A DNA stretch of 64,000 bases, taken from NCBI GenBank assembly GCA_949825065.1, contig OX463849.1:32848043-32912042 (forward strand), in the 5' to 3' direction. This document shows, one piece after another, positions 46,842 through 57,111 of the stretch (position 1 is the stretch's first letter; each line of letters begins with the position of its first letter). A program made the translations under genes and the position numbers. The notes below the pieces were generated by a model. The model was not told the DNA's origin, made no database searches, and was given only the letters and a program-made list of their open reading frames with translations. Source of the DNA: Odontocerum albicorne. Taxonomy: Eukaryota > Arthropoda > Insecta > Trichoptera > Odontoceridae.

Positions 46842-47880
46842 GTGAGGTATGATTAAATGTTGACAATATAAATACATAACGTGAAATTGGCCAGTGTGAA
46901 ACATAATGGTCAGTAACAGATAAGTGCAATCCAATGAAAGTGTGATAAAAAAATGACAATATAGATGCATAGCCTGAGATTGGCCAGTGTGAAATAGAAT
47001 GGGCAGTAACACATATGTACAATCCAATGAAAGTGTGATAAAATATTGATACTATAAATACATAACGTGAAATTGGCCAGTGTGAAATAGAATGGTCAGT
47101 AACAGATAAGTGCAATCCAATGAAAGTGTGATGAAAGATTGATAATATAGATACATAACGTGAAATTAGCCAATGTGAAATAGGATGATCAGTAACATAT
47201 AAGTGTAATCCAATGAAAGTGTGATAAAATGTTGATAATACAGATACATAACGTAAAATTGGACAGTGTGAAATAGAATGGTCAGTAACACATAAGTAAC
47301 ATACAACCCAATGAAAGTATGATAAAAGGTTGATACACAGATACACAACGTGAAATTGGATAGTGTGAAATAGAATGGTCAGTAACATATAAGTAACATA
47401 CAACCCAATGAAAGTATGATAAAAGGTTGATACACAGATACATAATGTGAAATTGGACAGTGTGAAATAGAATGGTCAGTAACAGATAAGTACAATCCAA
47501 TGAAAGTATGATAAAAGGTTGATAATATAGATATATAACGTGAAATTAGACAGTGTGAAATAGAATGGTCAGTAACAGTTAATTACAATCTTATAACGTG
47601 AAATAGAATGGTCAGTAACAGATAAGTACAATCCAATGAAAGTGTAATAAAAGTGGATAATACAAATACATAATATTATATTGGAAAGTGTGAAATAAAA
47701 CGACCGATAAGAGATGAGTAAGAACATGTGGAATGGAAAAAGTTGATAATACGATACATAATATGAAATTGGAAAGCGAGAAACAGAATGACCTATAATA
47801 TAATAGATAGATGTGATTAAAAACTGACAATACAAATCTATAACGTGGAAATGACAGAAACGTGTTAAATAGGGTGACCG
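46842..47880 (-). repeat. 93-bp minisatellite, about nine copies
   Basis: The phrase tgtgaaatag recurs at 47081, 47174 and 47267. The unit contains cataacgtgaaattggccag, gaatggtcagtaaca and caatccaatgaaagtgtgat. Because 93 is a multiple of three, the minus strand is open for 196 codons with a 31-residue repeat (TDHSISHWPISRYV type). It decays after about 47700. Confidence 0.9.
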
Positions 47881-47992
47881 AGAAAAAAATACTAAAACCG
47901 AGTACTCTTAAATGAAACTTTGATAGAAGGAATAGTAAGGATTAACCGTAGGAGCTGTGTTAGGAGATACAAGTGTTTGGAGGAGGTGAAGA

Positions 47993-48042
47993 AAGGATGT
48001 TAGGTACTTGGTCCTAGATAGGACCAAGTACCTAACATCCTT
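47993..48042. repeat. perfect palindrome, 24-bp stem and 2-base loop
   Basis: 47993-48016 is exactly complementary to 48019-48042, with loop ga. The centre reads GGTCCTA-GA-TAGGACC. Confidence 0.95.
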
Positions 48043-48059
48043 GTAAAAGTTACGCTGTA

Positions 48060-48104
48060 AGTAGGCATCTGCCTATCTAGGTCCTAGATAGGCAGATGCC
48101 TACT
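48060..48104. repeat. perfect palindrome, 21-bp stem and 3-base loop
   Basis: 48060-48080 is exactly complementary to 48084-48104, with loop gtc. Its centre (ATCTAG-GTC-CTAGAT) shares GGTCCTAGATAGG with the neighbouring palindrome 17 bp away. Confidence 0.95.
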
Positions 48105-48754
48105 CCGACAGTGAAATTACATGATAGTATGGATTTTCCGAAAAACTTAATTCGTTTTATAATTAAATGTCATGTTCGAGGTGGGAATGCACCATTATAG
48201 ATTTTGACAACATTTATTTAAAGAAATGATATAAAAATAATTATTCAATTTACTTAAAATAAAATGGTTAGATTTTTCTCATGTCTGTACATCAGCTGCA
48301 TTAGTCGTAATATTATTTCATAATTCGTAACACTGGAATATCCTGCACTCTCCTGGGCGAGTGCTGTTTTGTGGCAGCATTTCGCGGCATTGTCGCATCG
48401 GCAAACTGCGCAAATTACAGTTACGTATGCCGCGTGCACTTTCTGTCAAAAGCATAATATGCATTATGTATTCGGAAACCAAATATGCAGTCAAACTTCG
48501 ATTATCGCTCATGCTTGGTTTTTTAATTCGAAATTTAACCCGATCTCATGTTCAAGTATTTTATATTACTCGCAATAAAGATAAAATTCAAATTGCATTG
48601 AAATATACAAGTTTAATGAGAGTAAAGAAATCGTAGGATTTTTTACGAAGCAGACGTGTAAATATTTTTATTGCGATATATATACAAAATTTTAAAATGA
48701 TTTGTGTAATTATTTACACGAATTAATGGAATTTTCTTTTTTTCATAAAGACAA
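48105..48754. other. unassigned stretch, G+C-richer centre
   Basis: 48340-48440 is G+C-richer. On the minus strand it reads CNLRSLPMRQC, then CRIFQC, with an acceptor-like ttttgacag upstream. This could be a small exon but no family is recognised. Confidence 0.3.
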
Positions 48755-48856
48755 CTTTCTCTCATCCCAGAGGTTGTAGATTTGAATCCCGCTGATACCC
48801 ATAATAAGTCCGCCAGGTTTCTTGTATACAACGAAAGTGTAATACAATAATACAAA
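48755..48856 (+). mobile_element. SINE fragment (plus)
   Basis: B-box half (gttgtagatttgaatcccgc), then tacccataataagtccgcca, then the tail gtatacaacgaaagtgtaat. The body between has been deleted. Confidence 0.65.
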
Positions 48857-49029
48857 GAAATAATTCTAATTTAATATTTGGTTTATATTGGCATTATCAG
48901 TTTATGTAGCAGTGTGTATATTTCTATATTCGCAGATTTTTAAGAATATAGTTTTCTGGCAATAAAGTTTAAATCTTATAGTAATCAATTAATCAGTTCT
49001 ATAACTTCAACACTCTGACATTGTTTTAT

Positions 49030-49215
49030 CATGTATAAGGAATGAATTAAGAGAAACTAACGAAACAAGTATACAGTGCTAATATGAGTAGAAGGGGGGG
49101 GGGTAGAGGAAGACCAAGGAAATTATGGCCGGAAGATAGTTTGAAAGACGGAAATGTAAAAATTCAGATAAATCGAAGTCTGTATGAGAAAATGTTACCC
49201 CTACAAGAGATAGTA
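49030..49215 (+). mobile_element. LINE 3'-end fragment (plus)
   Basis: Contains gagaaactaacgaaacaagt, a RGRPRK-like region after a run of ten G, and degenerate CMD-x-EE sequence. Frames broken. Confidence 0.6.
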
Positions 49216-50175
49216 ATGTAAATCTCAACAATAAAATAAGGTTTTTGAGCGATAGGGAGTTGCTAATTCATGTTTTTTAATCAATGAATTCCACCCTATT
49301 TTTTAAATTATGAATATATCTTATATATTATTACATTAATATTATGTAACATTTATTCTTGGATACTAAATGATCATTAATCGTGGTTGTATGGTGGTTT
49401 AGATTTGTAAAATATGCTGGAGTGACCAAAATATTTGCATCTGTTACAGATGTTTTAAAATGAAAATCACAAACGAATATTAATTTATGATTCCTTGTTG
49501 CAGATACAATTTGCGAATTTTATATTTATTTAAAAAAATACAATGATAATAAATAATTGAAATATGCCGGAACTGAGATTTTCGAACAAAAACATTGAAT
49601 AATACATCCCTTAATAATTTGGAAGGCTTATATTTTCAAAGGACTGAAAAAAATTGTGAAAATATGTTTGTGTATGGTTTTAGCGTATCAAACGAATAAG
49701 CTGCATATTTACAACGCGAAACAGCGATGAAGATACATATTAAGGTTGTTTATCAAGAGTAGCTGGTATATACTCGTATTTGGAGAAATGAAATAAAATG
49801 TCCTGGTCACTCGCTATCCATCACAGGGGCGGCAAGTGTTAAAGAACGAAATAACTAAACAAAGGTTGAAACTGAGCCAAGTGCATAGATAGGCAAATAA
49901 ACATATGAGCATCGATACCATATTCAAACTTAGATGTTGTCCAGGAAATTATTTCGTATTTTAGTTTGGATTCGTAGTGATTCACGTAACTAAACTTTAC
50001 CAAATGTTATTTTTTTAGTTTCCAATTGTCCCTTAGCCCTGTTGTAATTGATGCGACCATCTGGACCGATACGCAGATTGCATTTTGTAGTACTGCGATG
50101 ATAACAGAGTTAATAATCTATATTCAGCCTTACATCGGTTCATCTTTGAACCGATTGACTACTATAGTATAAGGG
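49216..50175. other. unassigned A+T-rich stretch
   Basis: No gene or named repeat seen. TACTCGTA at 49771. Confidence 0.4.
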
Positions 50176-50723
50176 TGGTGCACAATTAACGATCGTTTTA
50201 CCGGTGCCCTTTAAATTTGTAATTATATTTCCATTTTTTTACTAAAACATTCCTCGTTATTTAGGTGATGAAAATGCACGTCAATAACTACCTTAATATT
50301 TGTTATATTATGCTTTGACATTTCGAAAAATTATGGACTGCCATTTTGCGATCTCAACACACTCTATGGTGAAGACACGATCGGTAAAAGTCAAGCTCAA
50401 AAATGATTCAATCCTTTCAAATCTGGAGACACAAGTTTAAAAATTAATAAAAAGTCCTCCGTCTGATTTTGATGATCAGGCTTTTCAGATGGCTGTAAAA
50501 GAAGACGAAAGTTTGACAAATTCGACTTTTACCGATGGTTCCTTCATCAAATAGTTCGTTGAGATCGTGCATTTCATCCATATTCGAAGTAATATAGCAT
50601 ATGACAAATATAAAAGTAATTATTGATATAAATTTAAAGAATATATAAGTAAAAAAATTAAACCAAATAACACATTTTACAGCTTCGAAGTGTACCGGTA
50701 AAACGATCGTTAATTATACACCA
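50176..50723. mobile_element. 548-bp MITE with 30-bp inverted ends
   Basis: The left end TGGTGCACAATTAACGATCG (continuing TTTTACCGGT) is matched by the inverted right end with two differences in the first 30 bases. A second, inner inverted pair (atcggtaaaagtc at about 50389 and gacttttaccgat at about 50523) shares the TTTTACCG core. No coding sequence. No clear target duplication, so the superfamily is open. Confidence 0.75.
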
Positions 50724-51939
50724 ACTCAATGCTATCAAGTTTCGTTACAGAATAGTTTTTCTGCATTCGAAGTTTTCTATGAAAGTACTGATTATAAGTT
50801 GCTGGATTGTTTGAAATCCAGGCCTTAAGTCGCTTTTTAAGTATATTTACTGCGATGCGAGTCATTCTCTTTCCTCGTGACGTCGGACCGAAAGTCTATC
50901 GCCTCTACTATTCTTTTGATACTCAGGTGTGTCGGCGCCGCAGGAGGAGTCTCTTTAGGCAGTTCCTTCTTCGTCACGGCGTGATGTCACCGTTATAAAA
51001 AAGCAAGAAAATTTTGAATTTCTAGTCTAGATCGCGGTGGATTGGATTTTACTTTGTCCTCTATTACAACGTATGTAGTTCTGGGATCGAATTCAGTACA
51101 TCTATGATCTTTATCATCAGTTATTGTATAATGGCATTATGATTGTTTGTTTTGTGTCTCCTGTCTAATCTAACACCTTATTCTTTCCCTCAGAAACATG
51201 GAGAGGATTGCGAATTTTCTTATTATTTTTTTTCATTCCTCGTTATATTTATAATGATAAAAAAAACATATTCATATACAGGTATTATATCAAAGTACTT
51301 TTAATTTACAACATAAAAAATTCAAACATTTCTTAAGGTACGAAGTTCTCAGTTGGACTCAAGAAGTCATCAACTCTAGTTAACACTAATTCTGAATATG
51401 ATTGTTCATTGTGTGAAAAGATATGTAGACAATCCAGTGTCACTATTGGAACGGAAATATTAATTCCGGAAACGGACTTGTATAAACCATCTTATTAACA
51501 CAACTTTTAACGGGCATTCCTTAACACAAGCCTAATTAAGGCGAGCATGGTTTGTACTCGTACATATCGGTGGTTTCATGCATATACATTGAATGTTCAA
51601 TTTTAGTAATCTCAAAAGTTATATGTTTATGTATATAAATTAAATTGACTCGATTGTTTTATATTATACGAATATATTCATTCAACTGAAATTTTATATT
51701 GAACTTTTGTAGTTTTTTTTCTCTATCGAAAAAAGAATTAAAAATTAAAATGTTACTTTATCCTTCTTCTGTTTTGACTTGTCAAGGTGGCCACCAAAAT
51801 ACTTTTAAATAATTCACTATCTTATGCAACTCTTAACGTTTCATAAATTTATAAGTAAGAAAATATTCAGATTATTAAAAATACAAAATACTTGCAAGAA
51901 AAACTTAAATTAAGTTAGTTCTTAATTCTAATATATATA
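50724..51939. other. unassigned stretch
   Basis: The plus frame at 50807-50998 (63 codons) ends in an Arg-rich stretch followed by cacggcgtgatgtcacc, vaguely like the LINE 3' terminus. I do not call a gene. TACTCGTA at 51555. Confidence 0.35.
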
Positions 51940-52475
51940 GTCTTTCAAATTGAGTGTTTTTTTTTATTCTTAGATAAAACACAGATGGCGTCACAAACTT
52001 GCTTGGGTCTTGTGAAATTTGAGAAGTGTGATGTATGACATTTATAAAAATGGAGTTGTATATAATACAACAACGCGTTCAACTTGTTGAATTATTTTAT
52101 GTATTGTAATCTCCGGAAACGGTGATGTTATCATGTGATCTGACACCGTTGGACTATTTTCTCTGGGATTACGTGAAAAGTCAGGGCTATAAAAATGACC
52201 ACCAATCAATTCCTGAGCTTAAGGATGAAAATATTCGCGTTATTGGTGAGTTAGAACCGCAATTATGCCAAAATATCATCGAAAAATTTGATAAAAGAGT
52301 GGATATCTGTGGAACTGCAAGAGGTGGACATTTGGCGGATATTGTTTTTTGTGTTGAAATGTCATACATTACACTTCAATGACCAATAAAAAGCTTTTCG
52401 AAATCAAAGCAAATTGTGAGTTTTATTCAAGAATTTAAAAAAATTTAATTAAAAAAACCGCTCAATTTGAAAGAC
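51940..52475 (+). mobile_element. Tc1/mariner-superfamily deletion derivative, 536 bp
   Basis: The inverted ends share GTCTTTCAAATTGAG (51940-51954, and inverted at 52461-52475), followed by a T-run on each side. Between them lie the start and the end of a transposase with the middle missing. A TA target duplication cannot be fixed exactly. Confidence 0.75.
52050..52382 (+). pseudogene. internally deleted Tc1/mariner-type transposase
   Basis: From ATG at 52050 the frame gives MELYIIQQRVQLVELFY, like the N-terminal helix-turn-helix start of this superfamily. A TAA follows at 52107. In the same frame the sequence resumes with DLTPLDYFLWDYVKS, the region holding the last catalytic acidic residue. 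It ends with a C-terminal stretch containing RGGHLADIVF. The first two catalytic aspartates and most of the DNA-binding domain are missing. The usual length is around 340 residues; here about 110 codons remain. The element could be moved only by a transposase supplied elsewhere. Confidence 0.8.
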
Positions 52476-53383
52476 CCTTTAAATTAATTCTAGTTCTAAA
52501 AACATACATTTGCATATATCATAGTTATAGAACTTTGGAAAATGTTGGTGTTATACATTACTTTATTGAATTAAAAAATCTGTTATTTGACACAATTATT
52601 ATTTTACTTGAATTTAATACACACTCTTTTTTTCAACTTTCTTTTGTTTCGTTTAAATATTTTGTATCTTAAGGTTTGAAATATTAACAATAGCATGACA
52701 TATAAAAATTGGACATACAATATCTCTACATGAAACCTTGATTTTATGAAGGCACTTCACAGAGCATAGATCATACTATTAAACTTGCATATATACAAAG
52801 GTTATTGCTTTTACTAACAAATTTTAAGTATTGTTGGTGAATCTCATTAAGTTAAAATGTTTCTTTTTTATATATGTCCGTCGTGCACGTGAAATAAATT
52901 ATGAAGGGCTAGTACATAAATTCATGTTGGATAATGAAAGTTACATATTAGAACCAAGATATAAATATTGAATAACAAGTTTACTATCCATCAGACCATG
53001 CATCGAATTTTTTACCTTTGTGAATTTATAAAAGGCGGCTCAGAGCCGCCATTTACTTCGTGATATAGAATTTGGTCTTAAAATAAGGAATACTAACTAA
53101 ACTTGTACAGTCGATTATCATCACTAAATCCACTATCAATATAGGTAGAATTAACTGAATTCAAGGATTTATGGGTAACTTTTGACAACGGGCTCACATT
53201 CGTTTAACTGGTATCGAGTTACAAACTTCCAGGTTTTATAATTATAATATTTCCAGACTTTTGATATCACCGATATTCTGCGAAATTTGTATCATTATTT
53301 GATTCGTTCTAAACAAGAATATCCTTCAGAAGTTTGGGCTCTCCATCAAATACAAAAATATGCTGAAAAATTTCCGGAGATTG
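52476..53383. other. unassigned stretch with a small G+C hairpin
   Basis: GGCGGCT-cag-AGCCGCC at 53034-53050 forms a 7-bp hairpin. No gene seen. Confidence 0.4.
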
Positions 53384-53580
53384 TTTTTTTTTTTTTTTTA
53401 ACCTGGCGAGTTTATTGCCATGTGACAATCTCTTCCAACCAACCAGAAATATGGTTTTTATAGGCCCTAAGTGTTAACTAGACTGGAATCCTATTTTAAA
53501 AAATCTGGGTTCCAGCGTGGATCGAACCCGCAACCTCCGGATCGGCAGACAAGTGTCTTACCACCAGGCCACGGAGGTCG
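53384..53580 (-). mobile_element. tRNA-derived SINE copy (minus), young
   Basis: A run of 16 T (poly-A tail on the minus strand) comes first. Then tattgccatgtgacaatctc, ttccaaccaaccagaaatat, and the head complement with a clear B box (ggatcgaacccg) and A box (cttaccaccaggccac). The long tail and legible promoter boxes suggest a recent insertion. It abuts the 37-bp minisatellite. Confidence 0.85.
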
Positions 53581-53732
53581 TCTGGTACAGTCTGGTGAGA
53601 TATGTATGGTACAGAATAGATATGAAAGTTTTTAGGCAACGTATATCAGAGTACATATATTCAAGTTCCTGAAATATGTATGGTATAGAATAGATATTTA
53701 AGTTCCTGAGATATGTATGGTATAGAATAGAT

Positions 53733-54790
53733 CAGGGCTGTGGAGTCGGAGTTGGAGTCGGAGTCGCGGAGTCGCGGTGTTTGGGCCGGAGTCGGAGTCG
53801 GAGTAGGAGTCGTCAAAAACGAGCGACTCCGACTACTTTTTCGTTAAAATTTAAAATAAATTTTTTTTTAATTATTATAATGAATGTGTATTGTGCACGA
53901 ATATTAAACTTGCAGGCGCAAGTCGCGCCGATATGGTGAATCACCGAGATCCATTTAATGCACCAAGTCTACGAAAATGTGTTTGTCTCCTTCTTTCTCA
54001 CGTCGAAAGAAAATTTTGTTGGCTGGGATCTATGTTAACCCCATGGTTCGATCCATATTGACGGAAGAACAAATAAATAGAGCTAAAAACGCTCCGTTTG
54101 AATTAACCGTTTGTATGAAAGGCCTTCGACTAGAAAAAGAGACGACAGCAGGCAGCGTACACCAAGTATCATCATCTTCATCCGACACCGCTGAATCTGA
54201 AGACGATTTAGAAAAATATCTCAATGAACAAGATAAACTAAAACGTCCTCGTTTGAATCACAGTCCCAATATAGATGAAGGAGATTCTATTTCAAAATTT
54301 AAATTTGAATTTTATGATGCATTGAAAATAATGGAAAAAATTGACCGAACTTATAAGTTAAATGTTGAAATGGCAATACAGCGGTATCTAGAAATCGTAA
54401 AAGATTCAGCATTGATCGTTACAGCATTACCGCCAACCCAAGTATCCGTAGAGCGGTTATTTTCCGCTCTTAAAATTCTCAATTCTGATTTGAGAGCCTC
54501 TACGAATACAGATTTAATAGAAGCAATGTTGTTTTTAAGAATAAATTCTAATAAATAATTATTAAAGTTTGATCTTGTTTTATTTTTATCCGTATAACAT
54601 GAAAAAAATGGCTATATGCAAAGGTAGGAAACAACCTGATAAAATTGAGCTTTTTTGAGTCGGAGTTGTAGAGTCGGAGTTGTGGAGTCAGAGTCGTGGA
54701 GTCGGAGTTGTGGATTCGGAGTCGTGTTGTTGGTAAATATAGGAATCGGAGTCGGAGTCGTGTTTTTTTTCTTCCGACTCCACAGACCTG
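53733..54790 (+). mobile_element. hAT element, 1058 bp, non-autonomous
   Basis: Ends CAGGGCTGTGGAGTCGG on the left and, inverted, CAGGTCTGTGGAGTCGG on the right. A perfect 8-bp duplication GAATAGAT flanks it at 53725-53732 and 54791-54798. Both subterminal regions (53744-53815, 54655-54780) are arrays of GGAGTC-type hexamers, probably transposase-binding sites. It contains only the C-terminal part of a transposase. Confidence 0.95.
53977..54558 (+). pseudogene. hAT transposase C-terminal fragment
   Basis: The 193-codon frame ends with PPTQVSVERLFSALKI (VSVERLFS at residues 156-163) and DLIEAMLFLR. This is the hAT C-terminal dimerisation signature. The middle is acidic and Ser-rich (SSSSSDTAESEDD). 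hAT transposases are usually around 600 residues or more, with a BED zinc finger and a DDE core split by an insertion. None of the upstream parts is present between the left end and this frame. The ATG used for the coordinates is simply the first in frame and may not be a real start. The frame is intact, so a short protein able to bind a full transposase is conceivable but unproven. Confidence 0.85.
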
Positions 54791-55020
54791 GAATAGATAT
54801 TCAAGTTCCTGAGATATGTATGGTATAGAAAAGATATTAAAGTTCGTGAGATATGTATGGTATAGAATAGATAGTAAAGTTTTGAGATATGTATGGTATA
54901 GAATAGATTTTAAAGTTCCTGAGATATGTATGGTATAGAATAGATATTAAAGTTCCTGAGATATGTATGGTATAGAATAGATATTAAAGTTTCTGAGATA
55001 TGTATGGTACGGAATAGAGA

Positions 55021-55854
55021 GTGATTATCTAAAACATGCACACCCTATGGAACTTTTGGCGGTATGAAATTATGAAAGCCTACGCGTTATTCATATTCAA
55101 ATTACAACTTTCTCGCAATATTAGAGGCCCTTAGTTTTTAAGTTCTCGACAATTACAACCGTACATTTATTAATCATAATCTATTCTATGTACCAACTTA
55201 CAGAACCAATGTGATGGCTAAAGACTCGGTGATGCGCGGTTTAGAGATATTCAATCAATGAGTGACACAGTAGATATATTTTCTCCACCACCTACAATAG
55301 TACTGTGAGAAGAATTCTCTCTTGTATTCTTTCATATAAATTAAAATGTCTAGCCCCCATTACGGAACAGGAGAAATCCGTTTAATGTGGAAGATAAAAA
55401 ATTGTTAGTAAAAAATAACAGCACTATTATTGACCATATAAATCCTATTGACCATTGGAATCGGTGATGCTGCGTCTGTTGTTTGGTCAGATATCATAAT
55501 TATTGTTACCAATTAAATCTAGCGGTTGGTGATTCAATACAATACCACCTTGTTCGAGTTTTGATATAATGACCGCAGCCATTACCTTCTTATCCTTACA
55601 CTCAATTTATTTGTATTCGAGTCTATGTATATATTTATTTTGTGATATTTTAAATCTTTCATATAACAGTGGGTTCAACTTCTGAGTAAGAGTGTCCTAG
55701 CGGAGAACTTGCTCTCTAAACGGCGCTATCTAAAAAATCTGGACTCGTACCCAGAGAGTTAGTCAGGTTGAATACAGATAGAGGTAACATTTTTATGGTT
55801 GAAATAAATTGAAATTCAGCAATAGGTTGCATAATGCATAAATACAACAAAAAT
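55021..55854. other. unassigned stretch
   Basis: No gene or named repeat seen. Confidence 0.4.
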
Positions 55855-56560
55855 AAATACCATCACGCCAATTCCTTGTCGGAGTAGGCTGAGAGGCCAG
55901 AGCGTCTGACTTTCCTATTTTGACACACATCCTTAGTCTCTTCTACATTCATACAACTTCTACGATTACTCCGACTTTCTACGTTTCCTTCTTTCAGAGT
56001 ATCATTCACTTGATCCAAGCATACTTTCCATGGTCTTCCTCTCACACGCCTTCCACTCAAATTTGCACTATATATCTGTTGAGTTAGTCTGTCTTTCTTC
56101 ATTCGTTCAATACGTCCAAACCATCTAAACGTATTCTTCTTCATCTTGCTTAACACATCAGCCGTAAGTTGATATTTATCTCTTATCACGTCACTCCGTA
56201 TTCTATCATATATTGTCATTACACGTACCTATTCTTCTCAATGCATGCATTTATTCAGCACCTTTCAGTATTTTTCCACGTCCACGTTTCACCTCCTATA
56301 CATCAAAGTTGTCACCAAATCAATATCGTGCAGATTTTGATAATGTCGGGTTCGAGTATACATGTTTTAATGCCCCATTGACTTTGTTTCTTATCGCTAC
56401 ACGCAGTTCGATATCCCTCTTAACTCTTCCATCATCTGTGAAAATACTACTCAAATAGCAGAATTCCTCAACTTGCTGCAATATTTCATTATTCACACAT
56501 ATATCATATGTCGCATTTATTTTTTCTTTCATCCTTTTCTATCACCATTACACAGATATT
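55855..56560 (-). pseudogene. LINE reverse-transcriptase C-terminal region, best-preserved copy
   Basis: Two minus frames, 56532-56320 and 56219-55863, lie in different phases with frame-broken sequence between them that still shows ETWTWKN. The first holds SSIFTDDGRVKRDIELRVAI. The second holds MTIYDRIRSDVIRD, RWFGRIERM, QIYSANLSGRR, RGRPWK and NRRSCMNVEE. It ends at the family terminus ggaattggcgtgatggtat. This is the region after the palm of a non-LTR element reverse transcriptase of a type common in insects. The YADD motif and the endonuclease are not in the window. I leave the clade open. Confidence 0.8.
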
Positions 56561-57111
56561 TCTCTTCGCAGCATAAATACAAGTTTAAAAAAAACGATAC
56601 CATGTTTCTTTAAACATCTCAATAGAAGTTAAAAATATTTGGATTCTCCAAACAATACAACTTAACCACGAGAAATATAAAAGTTAAACGCAAATGAAAT
56701 GTGTTAATATACTAAATGTAGCGGAAACTCGACATGAACTTTTTGACCACAAATAACCGAACAAATGGCGCCAAATATATTAATTACACGATTTTCGCAA
56801 AGTGGCAACAATCATTATATATGCACATGTTAATGCCGTAACGGACACTGGCAACATTTGCTGGCTTAATTGAGCCAAACCTTGCTTGAGGTCCCAAAGG
56901 CTTCCGCTTTGATAACATTGTTGTTTTTAATATTTTCGTAAAACGGGAATTGTTTTTAACCAAGAACGTGCAGTTAAAAATACGAACAGTACAATAAGGA
57001 CTTGAGACTAGACAAAATTACATTTTTGATATCTTTTGTATGATTTATAATAATAAGTAAGAAAAAATGTCTCGAAAATAGAAAAAAAAATCTCACGTTA
57101 CCACTAAGATA
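56561..57111. other. unassigned stretch
   Basis: Nothing recognised. It ends with the TA target site of the mariner element (57110-57111). Confidence 0.4.

Larger units (their letters stand above)
53590..55020 (+). repeat. 37-bp minisatellite split by a hAT element
   Basis: Unit gagatatgtatggtatagaa then tagatattaaagttcct. About three units lie before 53732 and about six after 54791. The sequence on the two sides joins perfectly once the hAT element and one copy of gaatagat are removed. Confidence 0.9.

Noticed and set aside
46813..47403. 196-codon minus-strand frame as a membrane protein gene
   Set aside because: It lies wholly in a 93-bp minisatellite and overlaps other open frames of the same array; no start context or homology.
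54655..54780. GGAGTC tract as a plain microsatellite
   Set aside because: It is confined to the subterminal zone of a hAT element with defined ends and target duplication, and matches the tract at the other end.
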